A program made the position numbers and the translations under genes. Of a stretch of DNA of 64,000 bases, positions 33,441-45,218 are shown one piece after another. The notes under the pieces were generated by a model, which saw only the letters and a program-made list of their open reading frames with translations, made no database searches and had not been told where the DNA came from. Position 1 is the stretch's first letter; each line of letters begins with the position of its first letter. Source of the stretch: Alviniconcha marisindica (lineage: Eukaryota > Mollusca > Gastropoda > Provannidae); contig JABMCL010003159.1 of assembly GCA_018857735.1 (NCBI GenBank), positions 259,501 to 323,500 on the forward strand, written 5' to 3'.

Positions 33441-36400
33441 TTGCATCTGAAGAGGAAGGTGAGCTGAAGCTGCTGTTGAAACCCACAAGTGTCACAACAC
33501 ATGGACACCAGCAAGAGCATCAAAGCTACATTAAAATGTTATGTGCTGCACAGGATGTGGGGACCATCTTCAACCAGGATGAGCTCCTTGCATAACTCTT
33601 AACAAGTCACCATCCGTAATGGAGATAAATCCTCCAAAGATGGTGTGTGGCTACCCACATGGTAGGGTAATGAGAAGGAGAAAAACAGTCACCCTGTGGA
33701 ATGCATTTGTCAATGTAAATTACATATACCAGAGTGTTTAGCTGGGGAACGCTATAGCAACAACAAAACACACAATATCTGAATGGTTTCACCACCCAAG
33801 CAGTGGAGCGTCTAATATAGCACCTGGCCAGTTCTTGTCTCATGAAGTGTCATGCGTTGTTTTTAAATAACACCTTGAACAGCTGAAACACCATGCTAGT
33901 ATTTATTCTCATTTCATTTCCTCTAGGCTAGGCTAGATCTATAGTGTGATTAGGCTGCAACCTATGCAGTCTTAAGAGGTTTGCTTTCATGCCATTTTCA
34001 GGTTTGGTCAATCCGCAGCTCTGTTGCGTGTCGTTGATGAAATAACGCATGTCAGCCGTGACACAGCCATTGCACCACAGGTGATTCTGCGTCAGGCCCG
34101 AGTGATGAAGGACAGTGGAGACCTGCACACAGCACTTCGAGTCCTTGATGCTGTCATCAGTGGAGGTTTGTTGATGGCAGTCATTTTGCATGTTTTGGGA
34201 GATGGAAGAAGGGGGGGGGGGTGATAGTGGGAAATGTGAAAGGGTGAGAGGGTGATAATCTTTCAGTAAGAGTATTTGAGAAGGAAAAAGGGAAGATTTT
34301 TTTTTCACGTTCCTTGCTCTTTCCTGTTGCCAGATTTGATCACATGACATTCTCCCCCCCCCCTCCCCCCACCCCACCCCCACCACCATCCCTTACAACA
34401 AAATGAAACAACAAAATATGTGTCTGTTTCAGAGCGTAAGTGGGATTACAAAAGCAAGGAGCAATATGAAAACACCAAGGCAGTCTGCGTTCAGATTAAA
34501 GGACAGATCTTACACAATTTGGGTGAGTTAATCATGTTGCAGGCCAATGCAGCACAGCGTTGAATCTGTTGTTTGAGGCAGACAGCTATGTTTGCAGGGT
34601 GCTATCTGTTGTGTGCTGGTGTCTTGAAATGAGTAGCCTGATTTTTCTAATCATTTAGAGTCCATATCTCATATAAAAAATAAAAATCCATGTGTAATGA
34701 TTAGTGGTACTGTTAGACAGGCCAGCCAACTTAGCTGTGACCATGGCTCTAAGACTGGCACTTTCTCAGACATCTCAGATCTTTTCTTCAAAATAGCCGT
34801 AACGGTATGTAATCTGTTTGGAGCTCCCACCTTCTCATGATTATTTTGATTGAAGCTGCTGTACCTGGAAGATCAAAGCTGCATCCAGTAAGCAAACAAC
34901 AAAAACAAAACAAAAAAAGACATTCTAATTTTCTCATAAAATGAGGGGATTGCTTACCATGCAGTCTGCTGTAAATTTAACAGTCTGATTCTATCAAGCG
35001 TACAGAAGAGAAGAGTCTTCCTTTGACCCACTACTTCCACCTGCCTTTGACAGGACTGTGGAAGGAAGCCGTACTGCCGCTTGTCCAGTCAGTCATGTCC
35101 TTCCAGCTGGTCAATGATGACAAAGGGACAGCATCCTCGCTGGTCCTCCTGTCTCGCTGCCTGAAGAAGCTGGCGATGCAGGATTATGGGGAAGTGCGGG
35201 GTCAGTTTCTGGACATGTTCCCTACTGCCCACCCCTGCTATGAGGCCTACCAGAAGGGGCTGGAAGCTGTTCGCTTGATTCAAGATCTTGGGGCTACGGT
35301 GTATGTTGCCAATAGTCAGGTGGGTCACATCAGTGCACAACCACAGTAGTTCTGCCAGCAACAGTAACAAAGTAACAACAGTAACATTGGTTAGAGTAGA
35401 TGAAATTCAATTAACCGCCTTGCGAAAGACCACTGTCATGAGCAACTACCCCTCTTTTAACACCACTTGGTTACAAAGTGGATGTGGTATCTCATGAGCA
35501 ACTACCCCTCTTTTAACACCATTTGGTTACAAAGTGATGTGGTATTTCATGAGCAACTACCCCTCTTTTAATACCACTTGGTTACAAAGTGGATGTGGTA
35601 TCTCATGAGCAACTACCCCTCTCTTTTTTTTACACCACTTGGTTGCAAAGTGGATGTGGTATTTCATGAGCAACTACCCCTCTTTTAACACCACTTGTTA
35701 CAAAGTGGATATGGTATCTCATGAGCAACTACCCCTTTTTTAACACCACTTGGTTACAAAGTGGATGTGGTATCTCATGAGCAACTACCCCTCTCTCTTT
35801 TTTTACACCACTTGGTTGCAAAGTGGATGTGGTATTTCATGAGCAACTACCCCTGTTTTAACACCACTTGTTACAAAGTGGATGTGGTATCTCATGAGCA
35901 ACTACCCCTTTTTTAACACCACTTGGTTACAAAGTGGATGTGGTATCTCATGAGCAACTACCCCCTTTTTAACACCACTTGATTACAAAGTAGAAGTGGT
36001 ATTTCATGAGCAACTACACCTCTTTTAACACTACTTGATTACAAAGTAGATGTGGTATCTCATGAGCAACTACCCCTCTTTTAACACTACTTGATTACAA
36101 AGTAGATGTGGTATTTCATGAGCAACTACCCCTCTTTTAACACCACTTGGTTACAAAGTGGATGTGGTATCTCATGAGCAACTACCCCTCTCTCTTTTTT
36201 TACACCACTTGGTTACAAAGTGATGTGGTATCTCATGAGCAACTACCCCTCTTTTAACACCACTTGGTTACAAAGTGATGTGGTATCTCATGAGCAACTA
36301 CCCCATTTTTAACACCACTTGGTTAAAAAACAGATGTGGTATCTCATGGGCAATTACCCCTCTTTTAACACCAATTGGATAGAAAGCAGGTGTGATATTG

Positions 36401-39400
36401 CAAACACAGTGAAACCTTTCATGAAAGAAACCTCATGAGCAACTAGCCCCCATTTAAGACCACTTGGTTACAAAGCAGATGTGGTACCAGGAGTACAGCA
36501 AAAACCCTTATAAAAGACACCCGTGTGTGCAACTGCACCTCTTTTAAGACAACCTGGTTAGAAAACGGATGTGGTGTTACAAATAGAGTGAAACCCCTGG
36601 TAAAAGACATCTTGATGGGCAGCTAAACCTCTTTTAAGACTGCATGGTTAGGAAGTGGATGTGGTACATGTACTGGTATCACAAATGCAGGGAAACCCCT
36701 TATGGAAGACCCCCATCTGGTAGCCCATGTTTGTTCTAAACAAAAATGTGTGTATGTGCATGTGTGTGTATGTGAGTATGTGCCTGTGTGATTGCATCTT
36801 TTGTGTACCACTTGGCAAAGAGACTGTTCCAGTATGTGCCACAAGCATGGCTTTCCTTCGGATGTTTGCAATGTTCTACGCTTTGACAGTCATCGTAGAC
36901 ATCACTGTCCCTCTGCTCAGCTGTATTGAGACTGCAGCAGAATGTTTATTCATATTCTTCAGCTGGTTGTTTGCAGCAGACTTCAAGTACATGTCCATCT
37001 TTGCTGTTTCATGACAACTGGTCTTAAAAATTGATGTCTGTGTTCAGCGATTTGCTGCCAGAGAAATACCAAGAGAAAGGCTGAAAAGCAGTCTCTGATG
37101 AAGGGGTACCTTTCTCAAGGACTCCAGTGTATCTTTTTTCTGATTTTTCTGCTCCATTAGGGTGACCAGCTTTGTAAATCAGAGGATTTTATTGCCTTGA
37201 ATTGGTTGTGTGTGAGAATCAGGATTTTCCCCTCCTGGGGTGGTCCATAGCTTACTTTTCATCTGCTTCCTATCCATGCAGCTGATTGCAGATGAGTCCC
37301 TGCTGATGTTCACCATCCTGCAGGTGGACATGCCTGAGTGGCAGAAGTTGAACCAGTACCAGGTCATTGTAGGGGAGATGAAACGCAGCCTGGCCAGCCA
37401 CCGCACCGTCCACTACCTACACAGCCGGGAGGCCTTCCTGCTCTTTGTGCGAGCTGTCTTCATGATCAGCCTCACTCTGGACTTCTCCCCCATCCCCCAG
37501 GACACTGACCTGGCTCGTTTCCTGGAGAAACTGAGCCTGGAGCTGTATGGGTACATGTGCAAGCAGTCAGGGGGCGGTGGCAGTGAGGAGCCTTCAGCTT
37601 CTCTCAGCCAGAGCCAGTACTCAGTGCGGCTGATGAACAGCGCACTTGCCCTCCTGGGGCTGCCCACACTGGCAGGAAGTACCAACATGGAGCAGAAAGA
37701 GCCGGAAAAGAAGTGGAGTGAGGTAGAAACGCCTGAGGCAAAAGGAGAAGCAAGAGAAGGAGGAAAAGGGTCCCAGTCTTCCAACAGCGCAAGCAGCTTA
37801 TATCCGAGTCAAAGCACCGAGTCTCCTCTTCCGTCCAGCTTGTCAGAATCATCTGGAGCTGGGAGCGACATGCTGAACAGCCAGTCAGAACCAAGGCTGG
37901 AGCACACAAACAAAGCCATGACATTTCCAGCAGCAACACCTAGCAAGTTCCAGAAAGGACAAAGACACGCATTGGCTGATCATCACCTGAAACGAAAGTT
38001 TGTCGGTCTCACGATGAGCAGAGATGACCTCCTTGCTGCCACCTGCCCAGCTCTGGCACCTGACACCATTTTTGCGGGTGGTGATGCTGAAGTCATTGGT
38101 ACCTCAAAGGATCAGGTGGATGTGGAATCCCTCATCCTGTCTGCTGATTCTATCGCCTCTGCCTCAGTCAGCAGGAAGGCATCAAGCAGTGTGCCTCAAA
38201 GTTCTGCAACAATTGATCAGTCAGCAACAACATGGAGTACCTCATCAGCCACAACCCAGAGCTCAGCTGCGGAAGGTTTAAAGAATAAAAGCTCTGGTTC
38301 ATCAATTGTGGATCAGTCGGCCACAACAAAGAGCACCTCCTCAGCGACAACAGAGAGCTCAGCAGAAATTTCAAGCAGCAACAGCTCAGGTCCTCCGGGT
38401 TCATCCGGTGCTCCATCATCAGCCACAGTGGATCCTTTGGCAGATACTGAGCTGTCAAGCACCTCTGGGACAACAGATTCTGGAGATGCTGGAGTGTTGT
38501 CTCCCATTGTGGATGTGTCATCTGCATGTGAATTGATGTCGGGTTTGGATTTGGGGGACAGCATTGAGACAAATGACTCGGGACAGTTCCTGGCTCACTT
38601 CACACCATCGGATAACAAAGATGTGCACAGTAAGTCTGCGTGGATGGGTACCCAGGTGCATGGTAACAGATGTATGGTGGATCACTAGATCAAGATTTAT
38701 AGTAATAATGGATATAAACAAATGTAAATTGATGGATATAAACAAATGCACACAGTTATGGTAGATCAGTAGATAGAGAGAGATGTACACAATGTGTGTT
38801 TTGGTGGGTGGACAGGTAGAGAAGTATGTAATAGTGGGTGGTACTTAGGCATGCACACCGTGTTGTATGATGCACAGATGTCAGTGAATGAATGGAGAGT
38901 TGAACAATTGGCAGGCAGGAAGGAAGAGAGATTGACACAACTGTGATGGATAGTGGGTTGCCCTTCTTGGGCGGCCCTACACTGGCAGGAAGCGCTGACA
39001 TGGAGCAGAAAGAGCCAGAATAGAAATGGAGTCAGGTAGAAAAGCCTGAAGCAAAAGGAGAAGCAAGAGAAGGAGGAAACGGGTCAGTCTTCCAAGATTT
39101 ATACGGATAATGGTGGGTGCTTATACTAGCAGTTGCAGTGGAACAGGTAGAAGGAAATAGTACAGTTATGACTGATGGGTAGATGGTGAAATAGTACAGT
39201 TATGTCTGATGGCACAGTTATGACTGATGGGTAGATGGGAAGACTAACTGGTATAGAGTGTATACGGGATTTCCTGAGTGCATGGATACCATCTTGAACT
39301 GAACTGAAAGGGCAGGCAGAGAGATGCACACAAGTCCATGTTCCCCATTCATTCAGTCACTGTCTCTGAGAGCAGTAATGATTAATTTGATATACATACA

Positions 39401-39876
39401 TACATACATGTATATTCCAGGGACAAGTTAGCTCAGCATACTCTACCAGCCTTTGGCCCTCTTGCTGTCGCTTGCAGGGGCAGTGGTGATGACCTACAAC
39501 CCAGTGACAGGGCACTGGTCAGCTCAGACAACGCTGGCCTACCTGGGACCATTACTTAGTTTGGAAACAAAGGGAGCAAACCGTGATGCTTTCCATGTCA
39601 GCTTTCTGCACCAAGATGAGCCACTGGGAAGGTTTGACTTTACATCTCATTTTTTTTAGGTCCATTGTTTTTTAGGGAGGGGTAGGGAGGTGGGGTGATA
39701 GGGAGGTGTAGGGGGTTGGGGGAGGGAGGGGGTTGGCATCAGACTGTGCCAAAATGCATTTTGTGAAATATGATTCTTGTCCTACTCCCCATCCCTCCCC
39801 CCACCTCAACTTTATCCAACTCCATTGCCCACCAATCATCTCTCTAAATAATCATGTATGTTTTACATGTCAGAAA

Positions 39877-39950
<74 letters not shown>

Positions 39951-42432
39951 TATTTTTAAGTACATGTGTACCATAAAGTGCACTGTAGGTGGGTGTACAC
40001 AAAATGGCTCCCGGCTTGCTGGGCCTGCAACTTATGCTTTCAAGCAGGAGTGTATTTCAAACCTGTCAAACAAAGTATTTCACTGACCCTCACCACAGAG
40101 CAAAATCTTGGGTTATATTCTGCAAACTTCATCCCATGGGTGAGATGCTGGTGGTGGTGGTGAAGACTTGTAAGGCACTCAGTATCCATATATAAAGTCA
40201 AAGAGAAGAAGAAAAGCCTCCGTCCCTAATAGGCCTACTCGCCTCCGTGGACGTTAAGCAACAAAATCTCTCTCTCAGAAAAGCCTAATGGAGACAGAAA
40301 AAAATAAAATGAAAACAAAATTTGGAGTGGGAACAGGGTGTCTGTCACTGGAATTAATCACTTGGATGAGAACAGGTAAGTTTTCAGGTGTCTGCGAAAA
40401 ACTGTTGAGGAAGTACATTTTCTCAGAGTCTGTGGGACAGTGTTCCAGAGCCTAGCCTCTAGGTACAGAATATGATTCATGCCTTTCACTTCCTGTGCTC
40501 CACTGAGGGATTCCAAGTCGAATCTGACGTTTAAGACATGACTGACAGTGTGGTCAGTTTGTCAGATATTTTTATCCATGGCTTTCAGCTCTTGAAAAGA
40601 CTTTTGTTGCTGGTGGTGGTGTCTGCCAGGTTCACGTACAAACTTGTATGCTGATTATTGTTACTGTGATCAGTTGTATGAATATCATTGTGGTTGTCAT
40701 TATACACAAATTTTGATTATTGTAGTTATGGTTATTAGCTGTCCATATGAGTCCAACATCAATAAGAATGATCCAGTAATTAACTAACTGTTGCACAGGT
40801 ATATTGGGAAGCGTTATCGTCGCGGTCGTAAAGCACCAGAGGTGTACATGCAGGATGTAGTGTGTCAGATGCTGGCTGGGTTCTACGTCACCAGGTTCAA
40901 CCAGGCCTTGCAGCACTGTCCTGACGACATTCTCCAGGTGTGTACACCATGCACATAGATCGGTTGCAAGAATGAAAGTTAGCTCCCCTGCATTCTAGAA
41001 TTCCTGATTTTGAAATTGGCAAATCAGGAAATTCACCCATTTTTGACTGATAGTGTGCTCTGCCAGATGACATTTTCTTGGTCAGATTACATAACTTTGA
41101 AGCATTTTTGCATGGCATTTGGTGTCACAAATCTTTTGAAAACCCCAGGAAAAGACTATAAGTGAGTCATAGAAATGTTATAACCTGAATTTCATGGTTC
41201 TTTTATCCATGGATCACTACAAAAATGCTATTCCCTGACTGCCAGTGCATTTTCTTGGATCCCCTGCATCATTTCAGTGTTTCAGAATTATTTGCCTTCA
41301 CCCTTGAACTCAGCTTAAACAACATGTTGTTTTGAAGATGGAAAACTGCATTCAGCGAGCAAGCAATAACAGCATTTCCATGTAGACAGCTTAGCAACTA
41401 ACAAGCAGGCTGGGCCATGGGCGGCATGTCTCTGCTGCAGCTGGCTTTTCCCTGGGGAAAGCTGTACGTTTCTGACACCACCAAACAAGACCAGGATGGT
41501 TCTGATTTAACTTTATTTAAAACAACAGTGTGGCAACCTATGAATCATGGCGGACTGAAGAGCCTCATATCAGATTCTCATTTTACTAAGTTCAGAGGCA
41601 AATACTTCTCTCAGGGAAATAACATGGTACCTGAACAAAAGCAACCCAGACTTCCAGTAGGGAAAATGAACAGACTGTAGAGCAAGGGTGTATAGCAAAC
41701 ACTAAAAACCTCTCTGAATAAATACTGTGATGCAGGCACTTCTCATGATCCCCATGGCTGTATTTGGCAGGTAGCATAAACATGACTCACAGACATCTGC
41801 CTCACTTTTTCTATTTCCCAGCTGATAGAAGATAATTGGATTTATCCCCTCATCTTTATAACTGGCACTGAAGTGTAAAGCAATGTATATAACCAGCATT
41901 CTGGGACCAGATAAAGTGCAAGGAAATAATGGTGACTCACTGCCTTCATCTCCAAACCTATCAAACAGTCCAACATTTTATTCCTTCTTTTTTCCTCTCC
42001 CAGGTTCAGTTCCTTAGCGCTGCACATCTTCAGCTTCTCAACAAAAATGGAAAAGTCTTTGACTGGATCAATGTGGAGCCATTCCTTCATGGCAGTTTCC
42101 TCAAACTGACCAACAATCTACGCTTTGTCTCCAAGGCGCAGAAGAATGAGCATGGCGTGGAAGTGGCCACAGCCTTGTCACACTTCACCTTTACAGAAAC
42201 AGGCGGAACACTGATGATGGTGGATCTCCAGGGCTGGATGCCAAAGGATGGGAAGGGGGTTGTGTACTTGACCGACCCTGTTTTCCACACTCTGAACATG
42301 AAGGAGTTCTCCAGCGGGGACCGCCACCAGGAAGGCATGCAGGCATTCTGGACCAACCAGCATCCCAAGTGTAACAGGATCTGTCAGTACCTTGGCTTGG
42401 ACAAATCCAGGCCCGATGCTGCCAGTGTTTGA
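27623..42432 (+). CDS. ALPK1: ALPK1-like alpha-protein kinase
   Basis: Homologue of ALPK1, the cytosolic kinase that in vertebrates senses bacterial ADP-heptose and phosphorylates TIFA to activate NF-kB. Exons: tentative 27623-27635 (ATG GCC AAT AAT G), then 30030-30164, 31758-31984, 32667-32749, 34002-34165, 34433-34522, 35054-35319, 37282-38629, 39478-39631, 40799-40937, 42004-42432 with TGA stop. All junctions from 30030 on are GT-AG with agreeing phases. With the tentative start the protein is 1,015 aa, against about 1,244 in human. N-terminal sensor about 1-420, Ser/Thr-rich linker about 420-775, alpha-kinase 776-1015. The first exon was chosen only because it supplies an ATG in good context and the needed phase 1, so the true start may differ. 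Whether TIFA is the partner in this organism is unknown. Confidence 0.88.
27750..28293 (+). pseudogene. Unassigned exon-like coding fragments
   Basis: After a good pyrimidine tract and TTCTAG acceptor, a frame reads [17 protein letters not shown]. Further on, after GGTTCCAG, another reads [21 protein letters not shown] followed by GAKFGF. The last piece resembles the beta-strand pattern (F.F.SD.SN..WG.KF) found in HERC2/ZZEF1/HECTD4-type proteins. There are stops between the pieces and no continuation was found. Possibly remnants of another gene or an unrecognised exon set. Confidence 0.3.
28583..28651. repeat. (AT)n microsatellite
   Basis: Pure TA repeat. Others of the same kind are at 29150-29198 and 29656-29710. 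Confidence 0.95.
29150..29198. repeat. (AT)n microsatellite
   Basis: TA repeat directly after an exon-like fragment (29062-29137). Confidence 0.95.
29656..29710. repeat. (AT)n microsatellite
   Basis: TA repeat upstream of ALPK1 exon 30030-30164. Confidence 0.95.
30946..31150. repeat. Long (CA)n microsatellite
   Basis: CGCA then CA repeats, over 130 bases nearly pure, in an ALPK1 intron. Confidence 0.95.
32062..32082. repeat. Poly(C) tract
   Basis: Run of C in an ALPK1 intron, about 80 bases after exon 31758-31984. Confidence 0.85.
32602..32650. repeat. (TG)n tract before ALPK1 exon
   Basis: Takes the place of much of the pyrimidine tract upstream of the acceptor at 32665-32666. Confidence 0.8.
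32667..35319 (+). CDS. ALPK1: ALPK1 sensor-domain core exons
   Basis: Exons 32667-32749, 34002-34165, 34433-34522 and 35054-35319 encode the most conserved part of the N-terminal domain. Clear matches to human ALPK1 are [25 protein letters not shown] followed by LG, and NDDKG. The arginine codons at 32736-32738, 34090-34092 and 34099-34101, the aspartate at 35116-35118 and the lysine at 35122-35124 line up with human R116, R150, R153, D231 and K233, which I recall as ADP-heptose contact residues. Phases are 0/2, 2/1, 1/1 and 1/0. Confidence 0.9.
33280..33440. repeat. (TG)n/(TGCG)n microsatellite
   Basis: Simple repeat in an ALPK1 intron. Confidence 0.95.
33605..33765. repeat. Dispersed element, copy related to 8528-8880
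   Basis: Shares GGAGATAAATCCTCCAAAGA and the AATGCATTTGTCAATGTAAA region with 8718-8880 in the same orientation. Confidence 0.6.
35425..36620. repeat. 56 bp minisatellite, about 20 units, in ALPK1 intron
   Basis: Units contain CATGAGCAACTACCCCTCTT, AACACCACTTGGTTACAAAG and GTGGTATCT. Later units (36360-36620) are more diverged. No similarity to the flanking splice junctions. Confidence 0.9.
37282..38629 (+). CDS. ALPK1: ALPK1 large exon: end of sensor domain plus Ser/Thr-rich linker
   Basis: The first ~90 codons ([15 protein letters not shown] to about LELYGYMCK) continue the helical N-terminal domain. The rest is low-complexity, rich in Ser, Thr, Ala and Glu, and probably disordered. An internal repeat of the form DQSATT.STSSATT.SSA occurs twice. 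A 139 bp piece of this exon (37646-37784) has a decayed copy in the next intron. The donor after 38629 is GTAAGT. Vertebrate ALPK1 also has a long, poorly conserved linker here. Confidence 0.88.
38958..39095 (+). pseudogene. Decayed copy of an ALPK1 exon segment in the next intron
   Basis: Matches 37646-37784 of the large ALPK1 exon (CACTGGCAGGAAG, ATGGAGCAGAAAGAGCC, AAAAGGAGAAGCAAGAGAAG are shared). It contains an in-frame TAG and small differences. It has no splice sites of its own. Confidence 0.85.
39478..42432 (+). CDS. ALPK1: ALPK1 alpha-kinase domain exons
   Basis: Three exons encode the atypical alpha-kinase fold. Exon 39478-39631 gives [14 protein letters not shown] and LHQDEPLGR. 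Exon 40799-40937 starts YIGKRY, the likely catalytic-lysine region (K about 831), and ends at the phase-0 junction. Exon 42004-42432 has the conserved VDLQGW (Asp about 947) and the Gly-rich [11 protein letters not shown]. It also has the zinc-ligand set His933 (SHF), His993, Cys996 and Cys1000 ([10 protein letters not shown]). All these motifs match vertebrate ALPK1. The domain appears intact and probably active. Confidence 0.93.
39878..39950. repeat. (CA)n microsatellite
   Basis: Simple repeat in an ALPK1 intron. Confidence 0.95.
40200..40600. repeat. Probable dispersed repeat region in ALPK1 intron
   Basis: 40225-40262 (CTAATAGGCCTA, GTGGACGTTAAGCAACA) matches the family at 14910-14970. 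The following stretch (GGTAAGTTTTCAGGTGTCTG, GTTCCAGAGCCTAGC) has no ORF and looks like dispersed-repeat DNA; this is inference. Confidence 0.35.
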
Positions 42433-44174
42433 TGATTGCACCTCTTTGTGACAAGAGTGTGCTTGCACTTGTTCTCTGCCCAGCTGCAACTGTTTATGAC
42501 ATTACATTCTCCAAGCTTAGTCTGATTCGCTGTTTGTTTCTTAGGTCTCTCTTGCACTTGGGAGTTGGGACTGCTTGGTGTGTCTGTTTCTCAGCACATC
42601 TGTCTGTTGCTTTCTCTTTCACCTCACAGATTCTCAGTCCTACAGCCATGTTTTTCAAAATGTCATTTTTGCTGCAGCAAAGCTAGCCCTGTGCTCTTCT
42701 CCAGGCACAACAAAATCTGCTATTACTGAAGACTTTACCTGGACTGAAGCAGTTACACACAATGTGTGTGAATGGTGTATGTGTGCATGCATGTATGCAT
42801 GCATACTTGTGTGCACATTCAGTTGACGAACAAATTTATGGTATTGTAATCTTAATTCTTCAAACTGAACAAACATTCCAAGGAAACGGACATATGATTC
42901 AGTGCACTTCAGAATAGCCTGTTTCAAACTTCAGAATGAATTAGCATGTTTCAACCCATCTGCCTAAATTCAGGATGTAAACTGGTGTCTGGAAGAGATT
43001 GGTAATGATAATTATAATAGAGCACTATACACTTAAGTTAAACTCAGTGCAAATAGTGACTAATTGGGGTGTTTACTGTGAACAGCAGAGTTCAAACTCA
43101 GCAGAAAACAAGTAGTTCTAAGGAGGGTGCTGGGTTATATCCCATCAGCATGTGCTTTTGCAAGCTCAGGAAAACTTGCTGAATTAATTCTTCATGTATC
43201 ATGCAGATGGAAATGGTACAGTTTGCAAAACATATATGTATATCATACATTCTTTGCATATTGTATTTACTACAATCTTTTGTTATTGTTGTCTTTTTGG
43301 GACAAAATATGATCGTTGTTATTTTACGTACAGAGCAAATGTTATTTCATGTCCATATTATTGTTTTACAATGGTATGCTACACTCCCCCCAACCTCCAT
43401 GTAGGGGCCACTACTCTTTCTTGGTACATGTGAAAAAGCATATCTTGTGGTCACAGTGATACTGGAAAGATGAAATTTCTTTCTTTTTTACATTCCAATG
43501 AAAAATGAAACTGACAACCTCATTTTCTTGACAAGGTCATAGCCAATGAAGTTCAAACCTTGTATGATTGTTATGTATATTGATATGATCATGAACACAG
43601 TATTTTAAGTAACTATAGTGTTTGCATAATTTAAGGGTGTTAATGGACATGTTTCCTGCCACTGATAATGTTGGCATTAAAGCAAAAGCTTTTAACCTGC
43701 ATGGATGAGGACAAACATTGAGCTTAATTCATATGAGATTTCTGGATCATGGCCCATTTTTAAGGTCAGTTGAAAAATATGGTCTGAATAAGTATGGACA
43801 GTCTGCCACTTCTTATCAAAAGATAGTAGTTTTTTTTAGAGTGTAAAATCAGTATTTGCTGCTGTTGTGCAAAGTGCTGTAAATTTAAGAAAGAATCTAG
43901 TCTACGCTTTTTGTGTGTAGCTGTTCCAGGCTCTGTTAAATTGTTATCATTTGTTAGCAAAGGTTATGTGATAATTTACAACGAAGCACATAAATCATAA
44001 TGAGCATTCCCTAATACAGTATACTCTACAGCATTTCTTGTGATACTGAAGCAATCACTATATTTATATTCTATTGATATTCTGGAAAACAGTGATAATA
44101 ATTATTCATCATATATAGTCTGTGGTGTAATAATCTTGTTTTTGTGTGAGGAGTTGAATAAGAGATTGTGAGTC

Positions 44175-44245
44175 TGGGGCTGGTTGGTTATCATGCTGGA
44201 CTGTAAATCCAGTGGCCAAGGTCTGACTACAGGGTGAAGGACCAA
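44175..44245 (+). repeat. tRNA-Tyr-like sequence, SINE head or tRNA relic
   Basis: An anticodon arm CTGGACTGTAAATCCAG with GTA in the loop follows GGCTGGTTGGTTATCATG. The T arm (AAGGTCTGACTACAGG) is degenerate. Probably not a working tRNA. Confidence 0.4.
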
Positions 44246-45132
44246 TTTGCACTTCTTCCAAGTCAACACTTGTGTAGACTTACCTTTCAGTGCCTGTACT
44301 GAGGTTGTTATGTATGGTACAAATCTCAGGTCCACCATTTTTTAAACCCTGCTGTTCTGTTAACATTTGCATGCGCACATTCATACATGGATGCATGCAT
44401 GCATGCACGCAAGCACACACACACAGATACACATAATATGCACACACACACACACATGCACGCACACACATGCACGCACACACGCACGCATGCACACGCA
44501 CACACACACATACACACATCAACTAACCTAACACCTGGTTTGGGCTTCACAGCAAGGAGTTGCTTATTCCATAGCTGACATACAAACATTCCATCAGTGG
44601 TAGTCACCAACTCAACACCCACCCACCCATCCCCTCCCCACTTCCCCACCCCCTCCCCACCTCCCCACAAACATCATCCAAACAACACCTATCCTCCCTA
44701 CATACAATACTTTGGACAAATGACACATTCAGTTAACAAACATGCCACACATACAAACTCCTTGCAACACATGAACATCGACTTGATCATTTCAACATTG
44801 TCACAGTCAGCAAATCGTTAACAGCAATGTGTAAGAGCACTATACACTACAGCAGAAGAGCAAAGTTTATGATATGAAAAGAGTTCTGGGTGGATGGGCA
44901 ATTTTGCTGGCGATGCACAGAGCGCCAGATTGATTCTGTACCTCTGTACCTTTTCTCCCCCCATTTCCCCCACCCCTTTACCGCTCCACCTTTGAATAGC
45001 CTCTGTCCAGCCCATTTCCTGTCTTTTGACCACCCAGGCACCTATATCAAATGGAGCTTGATGCATAACAGCATCTTCTGTAAACAAATTGTATAAGTTA
45101 CAGTAAAAAATGTTTTAACTGCAACTCTGTGT

Positions 45133-45133
<1 letters not shown>

Positions 45134-45215
<82 letters not shown>
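45134..45215. repeat. (TG)n microsatellite
   Basis: Simple repeat in intergenic DNA. Confidence 0.95.

Positions 45216-45218
<3 letters not shown>

Noticed and set aside
41417..41680. 87-codon frame [14 protein letters not shown]... in an ALPK1 intron
   Set aside because: No signal peptide, splice context or recognisable domain, and it lies between two well-supported ALPK1 exons.
44175..44245. Functional tRNA-Tyr gene
   Set aside because: The anticodon arm is good, but the T arm and acceptor stem do not pair and the tyrosine tRNA intron is missing, so it is listed as a relic or SINE head.
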